NCBI GenBank assembly: GCA_964654605.1
Contig: CAZZLW010000071.1
Location: 1 to 64,000 of the forward strand
Length of the DNA stretch: 64,000 nt
Reading direction: 5' to 3'
Origin: Raineya sp964654605
GTDB lineage: Bacteria; Bacteroidota; Bacteroidia; Cytophagales; Thermonemataceae
The number at the start of each line of letters is the position of its first letter. Within the stretch, counting starts at the first letter, position 1. Shown here in pieces: positions 1-7,661 of this stretch. The notes beneath the pieces are model-generated. The model did not search any database, was not told the DNA's origin, and worked only from the letters and a program-made list of their open reading frames with translations. A program made the translations under genes and the position numbers.

Positions 1-407
1 ACAAGCCACTGATTTTCTCGTTTAATTTTGATAGTTTCAATGGCTTTTTCAAGGGTCATTTTTATATCTTCCCGTTCCCAAGGTTTAGTTATGTATTTGT
101 AGATACCACATTTGTTGATGGCTTCTATTACTACTTGAATATCGGCATAGCCAGTGAGTATAATTCTGATAGCCTCAGGATATTCCTGTAAAGTTTTTTC
201 TAAAAATTGTGTCCCTGTCATCAGGGGCATTTGCTGGTCTGCAATGATAATATCAATGTGGTTGTTTTTTAAGATTTCAAAAGCCTGTTCAGGTTCATAA
301 GCCGTAAAAATGTTATACTCCCTTTTGAAAGAAATTCGGAAAATATCCAAATTGCTCTGCTCATCATCTATGTAAAGTATAGAAAATTTTTCAGGCTGAA
401 ATTTCAT
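1..407 (-). CDS. Response regulator receiver-domain protein (3' part missing)
   Basis: The gene reads leftward and runs off the window, so only the first 135 residues are visible. They form a complete CheY-like receiver domain: acidic pocket D14-D15, phosphoacceptor D57 in the IIADQQMP block, T85 in LTGYAD, and K108 in the YKYITKPW block. The receiver is phosphorylated by a partner histidine kinase. The ITGYAD/IYKYITKPW style is common in receivers linked to HD-GYP, kinase or PAS output domains, but the output domain lies outside the window and cannot be named. The ATG at 405-407 begins directly before the canonical receiver start. The globin gene upstream is codirectional, with a 13-bp hairpin between them. 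Confidence 0.85.
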   Translation of the reverse strand, partial: MKFQPEKFSILYIDDEQSNLDIFRISFKREYNIFTAYEPEQAFEILKNNHIDIIIADQQMPLMTGTQFLEKTLQEYPEAIRIILTGYADIQVVIEAINKCGIYKYITKPWEREDIKMTLEKAIETIKIKRENQWL

Positions 408-446
408 AGGATATTGACTATATTGGAGTAGCTCTTGAATAAATAC

Positions 447-481
447 CTTGTGCGAAATTTTTAAGAGTAATTTCGCACAAG
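447..481 (-). terminator. Perfect 13-bp hairpin after the globin gene
   Basis: Arms 447-459 and 469-481 pair perfectly over 13 bp around a 9-base loop. It sits 23 bases after the globin stop and 39 bases before the response-regulator start, both on minus. There is no clear T-run on the minus side, so it could be a terminator, an mRNA-stabilising 3' end or an attenuator. Confidence 0.6.
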
Positions 482-504
482 TTTAGGGTTTGAATAGGAA
501 AGGC

Positions 505-921
505 TTATTTATTTTCAAAAAGTGTTCCTATCATTATTTCAGAAATTTTTTGATATACAGCTTTCCAAGATTCTTCCAAATCATTATTCCACTCACCTCC
601 ATACATACTTTTGAGCATATGCACGAAGGCGTGCCCGAAATAAACAAAATGTTCAGGACTGAGCCCGTATCCGGCGTGTCTTTTTGCAAGGGCTTCTAAA
701 TCAGGTTTTACACTATCCCAATTATCAATACTTTTAACTAACTTCCCGATTGCGGCAACAAGCATTTGAGATTGCCGCTCCATTGGAGTATTCTTAAATA
801 AATTTCTTGTGTCAGGTGCTAACTCAAAAAGTTTGTCATAAAGAGTTTGCGTTGCACTTAATGTTCCTGCTAAAACTTTGGGGAACGATTTTTTTACAAT
901 TTCTGCTTGTTGGGGTGTCAT
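505..921 (-). CDS. Single-domain haem globin
   Basis: A 138-residue globin of the bacterial flavohaemoglobin/Vitreoscilla class without a reductase domain. Visible haem-pocket residues are Y28 (B10 position), F42 (CD1), Q50 or Q52 (E7 region) and H82, the proximal F8 histidine, in the KRHAGYGLSPEHF block. The length matches a complete globin fold. Family members bind O2 or NO and act in nitric-oxide detoxification or oxygen handling in the cytoplasm, but the specific role here is inference. The reductase partner would have to be another protein. The gene is divergent from malate dehydrogenase and has its own promoter-like box. Confidence 0.88.
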   Translation of the reverse strand: MTPQQAEIVKKSFPKVLAGTLSATQTLYDKLFELAPDTRNLFKNTPMERQSQMLVAAIGKLVKSIDNWDSVKPDLEALAKRHAGYGLSPEHFVYFGHAFVHMLKSMYGGEWNNDLEESWKAVYQKISEIMIGTLFENK

Positions 922-950
922 AGGTGTATTTGTTTAGTTAGTGATGCATA

Positions 951-981
951 CAAATTTAGATAAACTTTTCAATATTCCAAC
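951..981 (-). promoter_or_regulatory. Candidate Bacteroidota promoter of the globin gene
   Basis: On the minus strand TAAATTTG (958-951) matches the -7 consensus TAnnTTTG, with a TTG (981-979) 20 bases upstream as a weak -33 element. It lies 30 bases before the globin ATG. Confidence 0.45.
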
Positions 982-1030
982 AACATTGCAATTTTTTATT
1001 TTGGAAAATTTATTCACTCAAAAAAATCTG

Positions 1031-1038
1031 TAATTTTG
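1031..1038 (+). promoter_or_regulatory. Candidate -7 element of the malate dehydrogenase promoter
   Basis: TAATTTTG matches TAnnTTTG and ends 37 bases before the mdh ATG. The nearest TTTG upstream (1000-1003) is 27 bases away, longer than the usual 17-23, so the -33 box is uncertain. Confidence 0.4.
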
Positions 1039-1075
1039 GGCAAAATATGGTTTCATCAAAAAAACAGATACACCA

Positions 1076-2011
1076 ATGAAAGTAACCGTAATTGGAGCAG
1101 GCAATGTGGGAGCTACCACTGCCGATGTACTCAGCTATCGTCAAATTGTTGATGAAGTTGTACTATTGGATATCAAAGAAGGCATCAGTGAGGGAAAAAG
1201 TTTGGATATGTTGCAAGCCACTACCCTAACTGGCTCACTGACACGCCTCATTCCTTCTACCAACGATTATAGCCTTACGGCTAATTCTGATGTGGTGGTT
1301 ATCACTTCGGGAGTGCCTCGCAAGCCGGGTATGACACGCGAAGAACTTATCGGCGTAAATGCAGGCATTGTAAAAAGTGTAGTAGAGCAAGTAGTGAAAT
1401 ATTCCCCCAATACTATTTTACTGATTGTTTCCAATCCTATGGATACAATGACTTACCTGGCTCATAAAGTGGCTGGGTTGCCTCAAAATCGTATTATCGG
1501 AATGGGAGGAGCTTTGGATAGTGCCAGATTTGTAACGTATCTTTCTAAAGCTCTTAATTGCTCTCCTGCTGATGTACAAGGAATGGTTATTGGAGGACAC
1601 GGCGATACCACAATGATACCTCTGACACGTCTTGCTTCTTACAGAGGAGTGCCTGTGAGTCAGTTCCTTTCTGCTGAAACGCTCAAACAAGTTGCCGCCG
1701 ATACAATGGTAGGAGGAGCAACCCTTACCAAACTCATTGGTACATCAGCTTGGTATGCTCCGGGTGCGGCTTCAGCGGCAGTGGTGGAAAGCATTGTACG
1801 CGACCAAAAACGTATTATTCCTTCTTGTGTGCCACTTAATGGCGAATATGGACAAAAAGATATTTGCTTGGGTGTGCCTGTGGTGATTGGCAGAAATGGT
1901 TGGGAGAAAATTGTAGATATTCAGCTCAATAATGAAGAGCAAGAACTCTTCAATAAATCTGCCGAAGCAGTTCGTAATATGAACAATGTTTTGGCTACCT
2001 TGAATTTGTAA
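1076..2011 (+). CDS. mdh: Malate dehydrogenase (NAD-dependent)
   Basis: Oxidises malate to oxaloacetate with NAD+ in the TCA cycle. This is a 311-residue protein of the LDH-like MDH type. It shows the Rossmann glycine motif GAGNVG (7-12), an acidic D32 that favours NAD over NADP, the substrate arginines R82 and R88 around the PRKPGMTR loop, N120, R151 in the LDSARF block and catalytic H175 in GGHGDT. Arginine at 82, rather than glutamine, indicates malate rather than lactate. The gene is monocistronic: its own promoter-like box lies upstream and a terminator directly follows. Confidence 0.95.
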   Translation: MKVTVIGAGNVGATTADVLSYRQIVDEVVLLDIKEGISEGKSLDMLQATTLTGSLTRLIPSTNDYSLTANSDVVVITSGVPRKPGMTREELIGVNAGIVKSVVEQVVKYSPNTILLIVSNPMDTMTYLAHKVAGLPQNRIIGMGGALDSARFVTYLSKALNCSPADVQGMVIGGHGDTTMIPLTRLASYRGVPVSQFLSAETLKQVAADTMVGGATLTKLIGTSAWYAPGAASAAVVESIVRDQKRIIPSCVPLNGEYGQKDICLGVPVVIGRNGWEKIVDIQLNNEEQELFNKSAEAVRNMNNVLATLNL

Positions 2012-2032
2012 AATCCAAAAACAACTTAAAAG

Positions 2033-2060
2033 TGCCTTCGTAAAAAACGAGGGCATTTTT
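2033..2060 (+). terminator. Rho-independent terminator of mdh
   Basis: An 8-bp stem (2033-2040 with 2048-2055, one G-T pair) and a 7-base A-rich loop are followed by a run of five T. It starts 22 bases after the mdh stop. Confidence 0.75.
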
Positions 2061-2088
2061 ATTATACTCAAAATCAGATTTTTAAGTA

Positions 2089-2156
2089 TTTGAAAATCAA
2101 AGAATAAAATCCTGTAAATCCTGAAAAATGCTTTAATCTTGGTATATTTTTGGCGT
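2089..2156 (+). repeat. Degenerate interspersed repeat upstream of nuoH
   Basis: This stretch can be aligned by eye with 33852-33909 upstream of carB: both run TTT(G/C)AAAATC, then a CCTG(T/C)AAAT(C/T)CTGAAA block, then ATC..GGTAT. Its last 20 bases (2137-2156) match 51033-51052 at 18 of 20 positions. The right end includes TATTTTTG (2145-2152), a TAnnTTTG promoter box, so the repeat probably carries the promoter of nuoH. Confidence 0.5.
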
Positions 2157-2200
2157 ATTCAAATATTTTTCAGAAATTGCCTTAAAAATTAAGCAACCCT

Positions 2201-3232
2201 ATGGAACTAACGCTATTACTTATCAAGGGAGTGATTATTTTGCTCATTTTCGGTATTACACTGCTGATAGCTACTTATTCTACGTATGCAGAGCGTAAAG
2301 TTGCGGCTTTTATTCAAGACCGAATAGGACCCAACAGAGCAGGACCTTTCGGATTGTTGCAACCTATTGCCGATGCAGGTAAGATGTTTTTCAAAGAAGA
2401 GTTTATTCCTGCACAAGCCAATAAATGGCTTTTTATACTCGGACCTGCCGCCGCTATGCTTGCCGCTACAATGACTTCGGCGGTTATCCCTTTCGGAGCA
2501 GAAATGGAGCTCTTTGGACATAAATTCTACATTCAAGGAGTTGATGGCAATATTGGGATTTTATACGTTTTTGCTGTGGTGGCTTTGGGGGTGTATGGTA
2601 TAATGATAGGCGGTTGGGCTTCTAATAATAAGTATTCGCTACTGGGGGCTATTCGTGCCGCTTCGCAAAACATTAGCTACGAACTTGCAATGGGGCTTTC
2701 TATCATTGCTATTGTAATGATGGTAGGTTCGCTTTCTTTGCGTGAAATCGTTGAAGCTCAAAAAGATGTATGGTTTGTCTTTTATCAGCCTCTTGGTTTT
2801 GTTATTTTCCTAACTTGTGCTTTTGCAGAATGTAATCGTACTCCCTTCGATTTACCTGAATGCGAAAGCGAATTGATTGGTGGCTATCATACGGAATACA
2901 GCAGTATGAAACTTGGCTTTTATCTTTTTGCCGAGTATATCAATATGTTTGTTTCGTCTGTAATGATTTCTACACTTTACTTTGGTGGCTACAACTATCC
3001 TTTTATGAGTGTAGTAGCTGAAAATTTTGGTCAGAATGTTGCCAGTATTTTGAGCGTAGTAGCTCTTTTTGCCAAAGCTTTGTTTTTTGTATTTTTCTAT
3101 ATGTGGGTACGTTGGACGCTCCCCCGCTTCCGCTACGACCAGTTAATGAACCTCGGTTGGAAAGGCTTACTACCGCTTTCTATTCTCAACGTAATTATTA
3201 CAGGTATTGTGATTTTGATTTTGAAAAAGTAA
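2201..3232 (+). CDS. nuoH: NADH-quinone oxidoreductase subunit H
   Basis: A membrane-arm subunit of respiratory complex I, located at the quinone-binding junction with the hydrophilic arm. At 343 residues it has the usual family length and about eight hydrophobic segments. Conserved blocks are visible: AERKVAAFIQDRIGPNRAGP near residues 29-48, the GLLQPIADAGKMFFKEE loop, and FDLPECESELIGGYHTEYS, with the charged quinone-site residues. No other nuo gene lies within the window, so the complex I genes are dispersed here. An interspersed repeat begins 8 bases after the stop codon. Confidence 0.95.
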   Translation: MELTLLLIKGVIILLIFGITLLIATYSTYAERKVAAFIQDRIGPNRAGPFGLLQPIADAGKMFFKEEFIPAQANKWLFILGPAAAMLAATMTSAVIPFGAEMELFGHKFYIQGVDGNIGILYVFAVVALGVYGIMIGGWASNNKYSLLGAIRAASQNISYELAMGLSIIAIVMMVGSLSLREIVEAQKDVWFVFYQPLGFVIFLTCAFAECNRTPFDLPECESELIGGYHTEYSSMKLGFYLFAEYINMFVSSVMISTLYFGGYNYPFMSVVAENFGQNVASILSVVALFAKALFFVFFYMWVRWTLPRFRYDQLMNLGWKGLLPLSILNVIITGIVILILKK

Positions 3233-3240
3233 GAAAAAAC

Positions 3241-3378
3241 GTAATTGTTTAGGTCTAATTTTATAGAAACAGGAAACAAGAAGCAGGAAACAGGATTTAG
3301 GACACTGGATATTTAGACAGAGTAAAACTTTTATCTCAAACTCTTGAACATTTAAGCCTTTTGAACGTAAATAATTAC
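3241..3378 (+). repeat. Interspersed TIR element, copy A
   Basis: One of three copies of a 138-142 bp intergenic element (others at 16863-17004 minus and 27621-27761 plus). The ends are imperfect inverted repeats: the left GTAATTGTTTA and the complement of the right end GTAATTATTTA agree at 10 of 11 positions. The interior has a purine-rich GAAACAGGAAACAAGA block followed by a second CAGGAAACAGG, plus GTCTAA and TTAGAC, which could pair. The copy starts 8 bases after the nuoH stop and ends 10 bases before the next ATG. No protein is encoded in it. Confidence 0.85.
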
Positions 3379-3388
3379 AAAAATTTTT

Positions 3389-4444
3389 ATGTGTCTCAAA
3401 ATTGACATACACACGCATATCATACCCGAGCATTTGCCCGACCTAAAAAAAAGGTATGGTTATGCAGGTTTTGTCAATCTTGACCACCACAAGCCCGGCT
3501 GTGCAAGAATGATGATTGACGGCAAATTTTTCCGTGAAATTTATGCCAATAGCTGGGACGCCGAAGTACGCCTCAAAGAGTGTGATGCTCATAAAGTTGA
3601 TGTACAGGTTCTTTCTACTATTCCTGTAATGTTTAGCTACTGGGCAAGTGCCTTTGATGCTCTTGACCTTTCAATGTTTCTCAATGACCATATCGCAGAG
3701 CTGGTTCATTTATATCCGAAACGATTTGTTGGTTTGGGTACAGTGCCTCTACAAGAGCCCAAATTAGCCATTCAGGAGCTTGAACGCTGTATGAAAATTG
3801 GCTTGGCAGGTGTGCAGATTGGTTCGCATATCAATAATTGGAATCTTTCTGATGAAGTGCTTTTTCCCTTTTTTCAAGCGGCGGAGGAACTTGGAGCGGC
3901 GATTTTCGTGCATCCTTGGGATATGATTGGCAAAGAGCGTATGCCTAAATACTGGCTTCCTTGGCTGGTGGGTATGCCTGCGGAAAGTTCTCTTGCGATT
4001 TGTTCAATGATTTTTGGAGGTGTTTTTGAACGCTTGCCTCGCTTGCGAGTAGCTTTTGCACACGGAGGAGGCTCTTTTCCTGCTACGATTGGCAGAATTT
4101 CTCACGGCTTTGAAGTTCGTCCCGATTTGTGTGCCATTGATAATAACGTCCATCCAAGAGAGTATTTGGGTAAATTTTACGTGGATTCGCTTGTGCACGA
4201 CCCCGAAGCAATGAGGCTTATTCTCAAAGTAATTGGAGAAGATAAGATTGTTTTGGGAACGGACTATCCTTTTCCCTTGGGCGAACTGGAACCGGGAAAG
4301 CTCGTAGAAAGTATGTCCGATTTGAGCGATAGCACCAAAGCAAAAATTCTCGGATTGAATGCACTCAATTGGCTCAATATGAGCATAGAAAAATTTCTTG
4401 ATACCAAAAAGCCTGATTTCCACTCAAACGTCTTACAGCAATGA
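3389..4444 (+). CDS. ACMSD-type amidohydrolase (aminocarboxymuconate-semialdehyde decarboxylase family)
   Basis: A 351-residue metal-dependent amidohydrolase. The zinc ligands expected for ACMSD are all present: H8 and H10 in IDIHTHIIP, H175 in FVHPWDM, H225 in FAHGGGSF and D292 in GTDYPFP. The LSTIPVMFSYWA and GVQIGSHINNWNLSD blocks are also typical of true ACMSD, which decarboxylates 2-amino-3-carboxymuconate semialdehyde in tryptophan (kynurenine) catabolism. A related gamma-resorcylate-type decarboxylase is the alternative. No other kynurenine-pathway gene is nearby. The start lies 10 bases past a repeat element. The stop overlaps the start of the sensor gene by 4 bases (ATGA), suggesting co-translation. 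Confidence 0.87.
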   Translation: MCLKIDIHTHIIPEHLPDLKKRYGYAGFVNLDHHKPGCARMMIDGKFFREIYANSWDAEVRLKECDAHKVDVQVLSTIPVMFSYWASAFDALDLSMFLNDHIAELVHLYPKRFVGLGTVPLQEPKLAIQELERCMKIGLAGVQIGSHINNWNLSDEVLFPFFQAAEELGAAIFVHPWDMIGKERMPKYWLPWLVGMPAESSLAICSMIFGGVFERLPRLRVAFAHGGGSFPATIGRISHGFEVRPDLCAIDNNVHPREYLGKFYVDSLVHDPEAMRLILKVIGEDKIVLGTDYPFPLGELEPGKLVESMSDLSDSTKAKILGLNALNWLNMSIEKFLDTKKPDFHSNVLQQ

Positions 4445-7400
4445 GTAATCAACGGCACTACAACCCCATTATCCGAAATAGCCTTTTCTTGCTTTTGGGG
4501 GTATTCTTAATAATTTTGATTCTCAATTACATTCTCACAAGCTACTTTTTCAATGCTATTGAACAGGGGCAGTACCTTGTAGATATTGCAGGTAGAAATC
4601 GTACCCTTTCGCAACTCATTGTATTAGATGCTCAGAAGGTTGCCGAAGGCAATGAAAATATGAAAGTGATTTTGCGTGAGCATATCGCCGAACACGGAAG
4701 AATTCTCAGAGCCTTACGCGATGGAGGCACGATTACGGTAGATAACCGCGAAGTAGAAATTACTGACAAAGCTGATGAAAGTATCTTGCCCACTATCAAG
4801 AGAGTAGAAAAACTTTGGCGAAGCTATCAGGATACGGCGAGCATTGTAGTAGCCGAGCCCACCAAAATTGCTGTTCGGCAGGAAGAAAAGCAAGAAGTAA
4901 AATTAGATATTGAGCTTGAAAAACTTGCTGAAATGGGCTTTGAAGAAAAACAAATCACAAACCCTGCGGTGCTGAAAGCCATTGATTATCTCAAACGCAA
5001 GTCTTCAGAAATGCTTTTGCTCAACGAACAACTCGTTCGGGAGTTTTTAATGGTTTTGGACAAAAAGCGTCAGAATGCAGATTTGATTATTCTTATTCTT
5101 ACGCTTATCAATGCGGGGGCAATCGTAGGAGCATTTTTTGTAGTAAAAGATGTGGTGCTAAAACCCCTGAATATCATTGCCGAAGCCGCAGAAGAAATTG
5201 CTGAAGGCTACAGCAGTAAGCCCATTGAGTACGAATTCAACAATGAAGTGGGTTCAGTAGTAAGGGCTATCAATAGAATTGTAGGTAGCTTGGAAAATGC
5301 CACTGATTTTATTCAAAATATTGGAAAAGGCAACCTGAACGCTCAATACAAAGGTATTGAAAGTTATACTGAACTTGAAAAGGAAAGTTTGGCAGGGGCG
5401 TTGCTAGATATGCGTGAGCGTATGATAAATGTAGCTCAAAGCGAAAAAAACCGCGAGTGGAGCAATACAGGGCTAACCAAATTTGTGGAAGTTTTACGTA
5501 AAGACAATGACAATCTGAAAAAACTTGCATACAATATTATTTCCGAACTTGTGGAATACGTAGGAGCGGCACAAGGCTGTATGTATATTGTTGATAAAGA
5601 AAGCAAAGAAGGTAAAGAAAGTAAAGAAAACGAGGAAAAGGAACTCTTGTACGCCGAAATTGTAGCGGCTTATGCTTTCGGACAACAAAAATTCTTAAAG
5701 CAAAAAATTTATCCTCACGAAGGCGTAATTGGGCAAGTGTTGATTGATAAAGAAACCGTATTCATTGATGATGTACCTGATGATTATTCTGACATAGTTT
5801 CGGGTTTGGGGGCGGCAAAACCGAATAATGTGCTTATTGTGCCGCTCAAACTCAATGAGGTTTTGGTGGGAATGATAGAACTTACTACCTTCCGAAAGTT
5901 TGAACCTTACAAAGTTGAATTTATTGAGCGTTTGGCAAATAACATTGCCTCTACCATTACCAACGTAAAAGTAAATGAGCGAACTCGTTTGCTTTTGCTT
6001 GAACAAGAAAATGCAACCTTGCAACTCAAATCGCAAGAAGACCAAATGAGGCAGAACCTGCTCAAATTGCAAAGCACCCAAGAAGAAATGAAACGAAATC
6101 AGCAGGCTTTGCGGTCTCAGTCTTATGCCATTGGTACTACACTTTTGGAGGCAGAATACGATATGGAAGGCAGATTGCTGAATGCCAATAGCCTTTTTTT
6201 GGCAAAATTCAAATATAAAATTACTGATGTAAAAGGCAAAAACCACCGCATTTTTCTGGATACACAAAGTTCGTATAGCGAGGAATACTTGCGTTTTTGG
6301 GATAATTTAAGGGCAGGAAAAACCCAAATGGGAGAGTATAAACGGGTGGCTCGTGATGGTACAGAAATCTGGATTAGAGCAACTTATGTACCTATTCCTG
6401 ATGAAACAGATACGCTTTACAAAGTTACCTGTTTGGCTTTTGATGTTACCGAAGAGAAAAAACAAGTGCTTGACTATCAGGGGCAAGTAGAAGCCTTACG
6501 CCGTTCGTCTATTGTATTTGAATTTGATTTGCAGGGTTTTATCATTGATGTCAATGACCTTGCTTTGCAAACTTTTGGTTACACCAAAGACGAACTATTC
6601 GCCAAACACTACAATACACTTCTGCTTATGGAAGAAGCAGAAAATGATGATTACAAAATAATGTGGCGAGAACTGAAAGGTGGTAAGTTCCGTACAGGAG
6701 AGTATGAGTATAAAAACAAAAACGGCGAAACTATTTGGTTGCAAGGTAGCTTTAACCCTATTTTTGACCTCAACGGCAACACCACCAAAATCCTTATGGT
6801 AGCTGAAGATATTACACAAAGAAAAGAAGCCGAAAAGCAAATGCAAGAAATTCAGCTACGTACCAAAATTCAACAAGAAAATCTTACGGCTCTTATCAAC
6901 AACACAGACGAAAGAATTTTATCTATTGATAAGCACTATTTTGTTACTATCATCAACGAAAACCTCCAAAGTGTATTCCGACAAATGGGGCGTGAAGTAG
7001 ATATTGGCACAAACATCTTGGACACTTTCCCTGAAAGAAGTTATCACCGCCTCAAAGACCCTTACGATAGGGCTTTGGCGGGCGAAAAAGTACGTGTAGA
7101 GGAGCATTATGTAGGCTCCAAAGGTGAAGATATTGCCCTTTTGGTTACTTACAACCCCATTCTTGATGATAGCGACAACGTGCAGGGGGTTACGGTCTTT
7201 GCCAAAGACATCACCGAAATCAAGAAAAGCCAAGAGGAAATGATGAGAATACAGCGAGAAATGGAAGAAAAAGAAGCCGATTTGCGTGCTTTAATCAACA
7301 ATTTGGAAGATTTTGTGTTTGCTTTGGATACCAAATACAATTTTGTGGTTTTCAATGAGGCTTTTGAACGAACTATCAAAGAAAAAACAAACAAAGAAGT

Positions 7401-7611
7401 TAAAATTGACGAAAGTTTTGAAAAGTTTGTTCCTGCTTCTGAATGGGAGATTTGGAAAACATATTTGAGCAGAGCTTTGGCAGGCGAAAAGTTCAAAACC
7501 AATATTACCTTTTTTGATGATATTTACGAACTTTCCCTCAATACTATTTTTGATAAAAACAAGAAAACCATTGGGGTAGCTTTGGATATGCGTAAAATTG
7601 AGTTATTGTAA
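4441..7611 (+). CDS. Large membrane sensor: HAMP, GAF and four PAS domains, no output domain
   Basis: 1056 residues. A membrane segment lies at 13-36, then a periplasmic region whose start (AGRNRTLSQLI, about 50-60) resembles type IV pilus/chemotaxis PilJ-type sensor domains. A second membrane segment follows at about 214-236, then HAMP (236-290), a GAF domain (about 360-510), a coiled coil (510-560) and four PAS-like domains (about 565-670, 680-795, 810-920, 935-1050) linked by short coiled coils. The C-terminus ends just after the last PAS; no histidine kinase, methyl-accepting, GGDEF or phosphatase domain is present. Residues 386-401 are a low-complexity K/E/S/G stretch. It overlaps the amidohydrolase gene by 4 bases. 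The ligand and partner are unknown. Confidence 0.88.
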   Translation: MSNQRHYNPIIRNSLFLLLGVFLIILILNYILTSYFFNAIEQGQYLVDIAGRNRTLSQLIVLDAQKVAEGNENMKVILREHIAEHGRILRALRDGGTITVDNREVEITDKADESILPTIKRVEKLWRSYQDTASIVVAEPTKIAVRQEEKQEVKLDIELEKLAEMGFEEKQITNPAVLKAIDYLKRKSSEMLLLNEQLVREFLMVLDKKRQNADLIILILTLINAGAIVGAFFVVKDVVLKPLNIIAEAAEEIAEGYSSKPIEYEFNNEVGSVVRAINRIVGSLENATDFIQNIGKGNLNAQYKGIESYTELEKESLAGALLDMRERMINVAQSEKNREWSNTGLTKFVEVLRKDNDNLKKLAYNIISELVEYVGAAQGCMYIVDKESKEGKESKENEEKELLYAEIVAAYAFGQQKFLKQKIYPHEGVIGQVLIDKETVFIDDVPDDYSDIVSGLGAAKPNNVLIVPLKLNEVLVGMIELTTFRKFEPYKVEFIERLANNIASTITNVKVNERTRLLLLEQENATLQLKSQEDQMRQNLLKLQSTQEEMKRNQQALRSQSYAIGTTLLEAEYDMEGRLLNANSLFLAKFKYKITDVKGKNHRIFLDTQSSYSEEYLRFWDNLRAGKTQMGEYKRVARDGTEIWIRATYVPIPDETDTLYKVTCLAFDVTEEKKQVLDYQGQVEALRRSSIVFEFDLQGFIIDVNDLALQTFGYTKDELFAKHYNTLLLMEEAENDDYKIMWRELKGGKFRTGEYEYKNKNGETIWLQGSFNPIFDLNGNTTKILMVAEDITQRKEAEKQMQEIQLRTKIQQENLTALINNTDERILSIDKHYFVTIINENLQSVFRQMGREVDIGTNILDTFPERSYHRLKDPYDRALAGEKVRVEEHYVGSKGEDIALLVTYNPILDDSDNVQGVTVFAKDITEIKKSQEEMMRIQREMEEKEADLRALINNLEDFVFALDTKYNFVVFNEAFERTIKEKTNKEVKIDESFEKFVPASEWEIWKTYLSRALAGEKFKTNITFFDDIYELSLNTIFDKNKKTIGVALDMRKIELL

Positions 7612-7614
7612 CCC

Positions 7615-7655
7615 AAAAGCGGAAACACAAGAAAATTTTTTGCGTTTCCGCTTTT
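7615..7655. terminator. Bidirectional terminator between the sensor gene and htpG
   Basis: A 12-bp perfect stem (7615-7626 with 7644-7655) starts with four A and ends with four T, so it can work for both convergent genes. The loop is 17 bases. Confidence 0.75.
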
Positions 7656-7661
7656 CAAGTA

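Noticed and set aside
3389..4444. A kynurenine catabolic cluster built on the ACMSD-like gene and the partial aminotransferase
   Set aside because: The two lie 60 kb apart and no kynureninase, kynurenine monooxygenase or 3-HAO gene is present.
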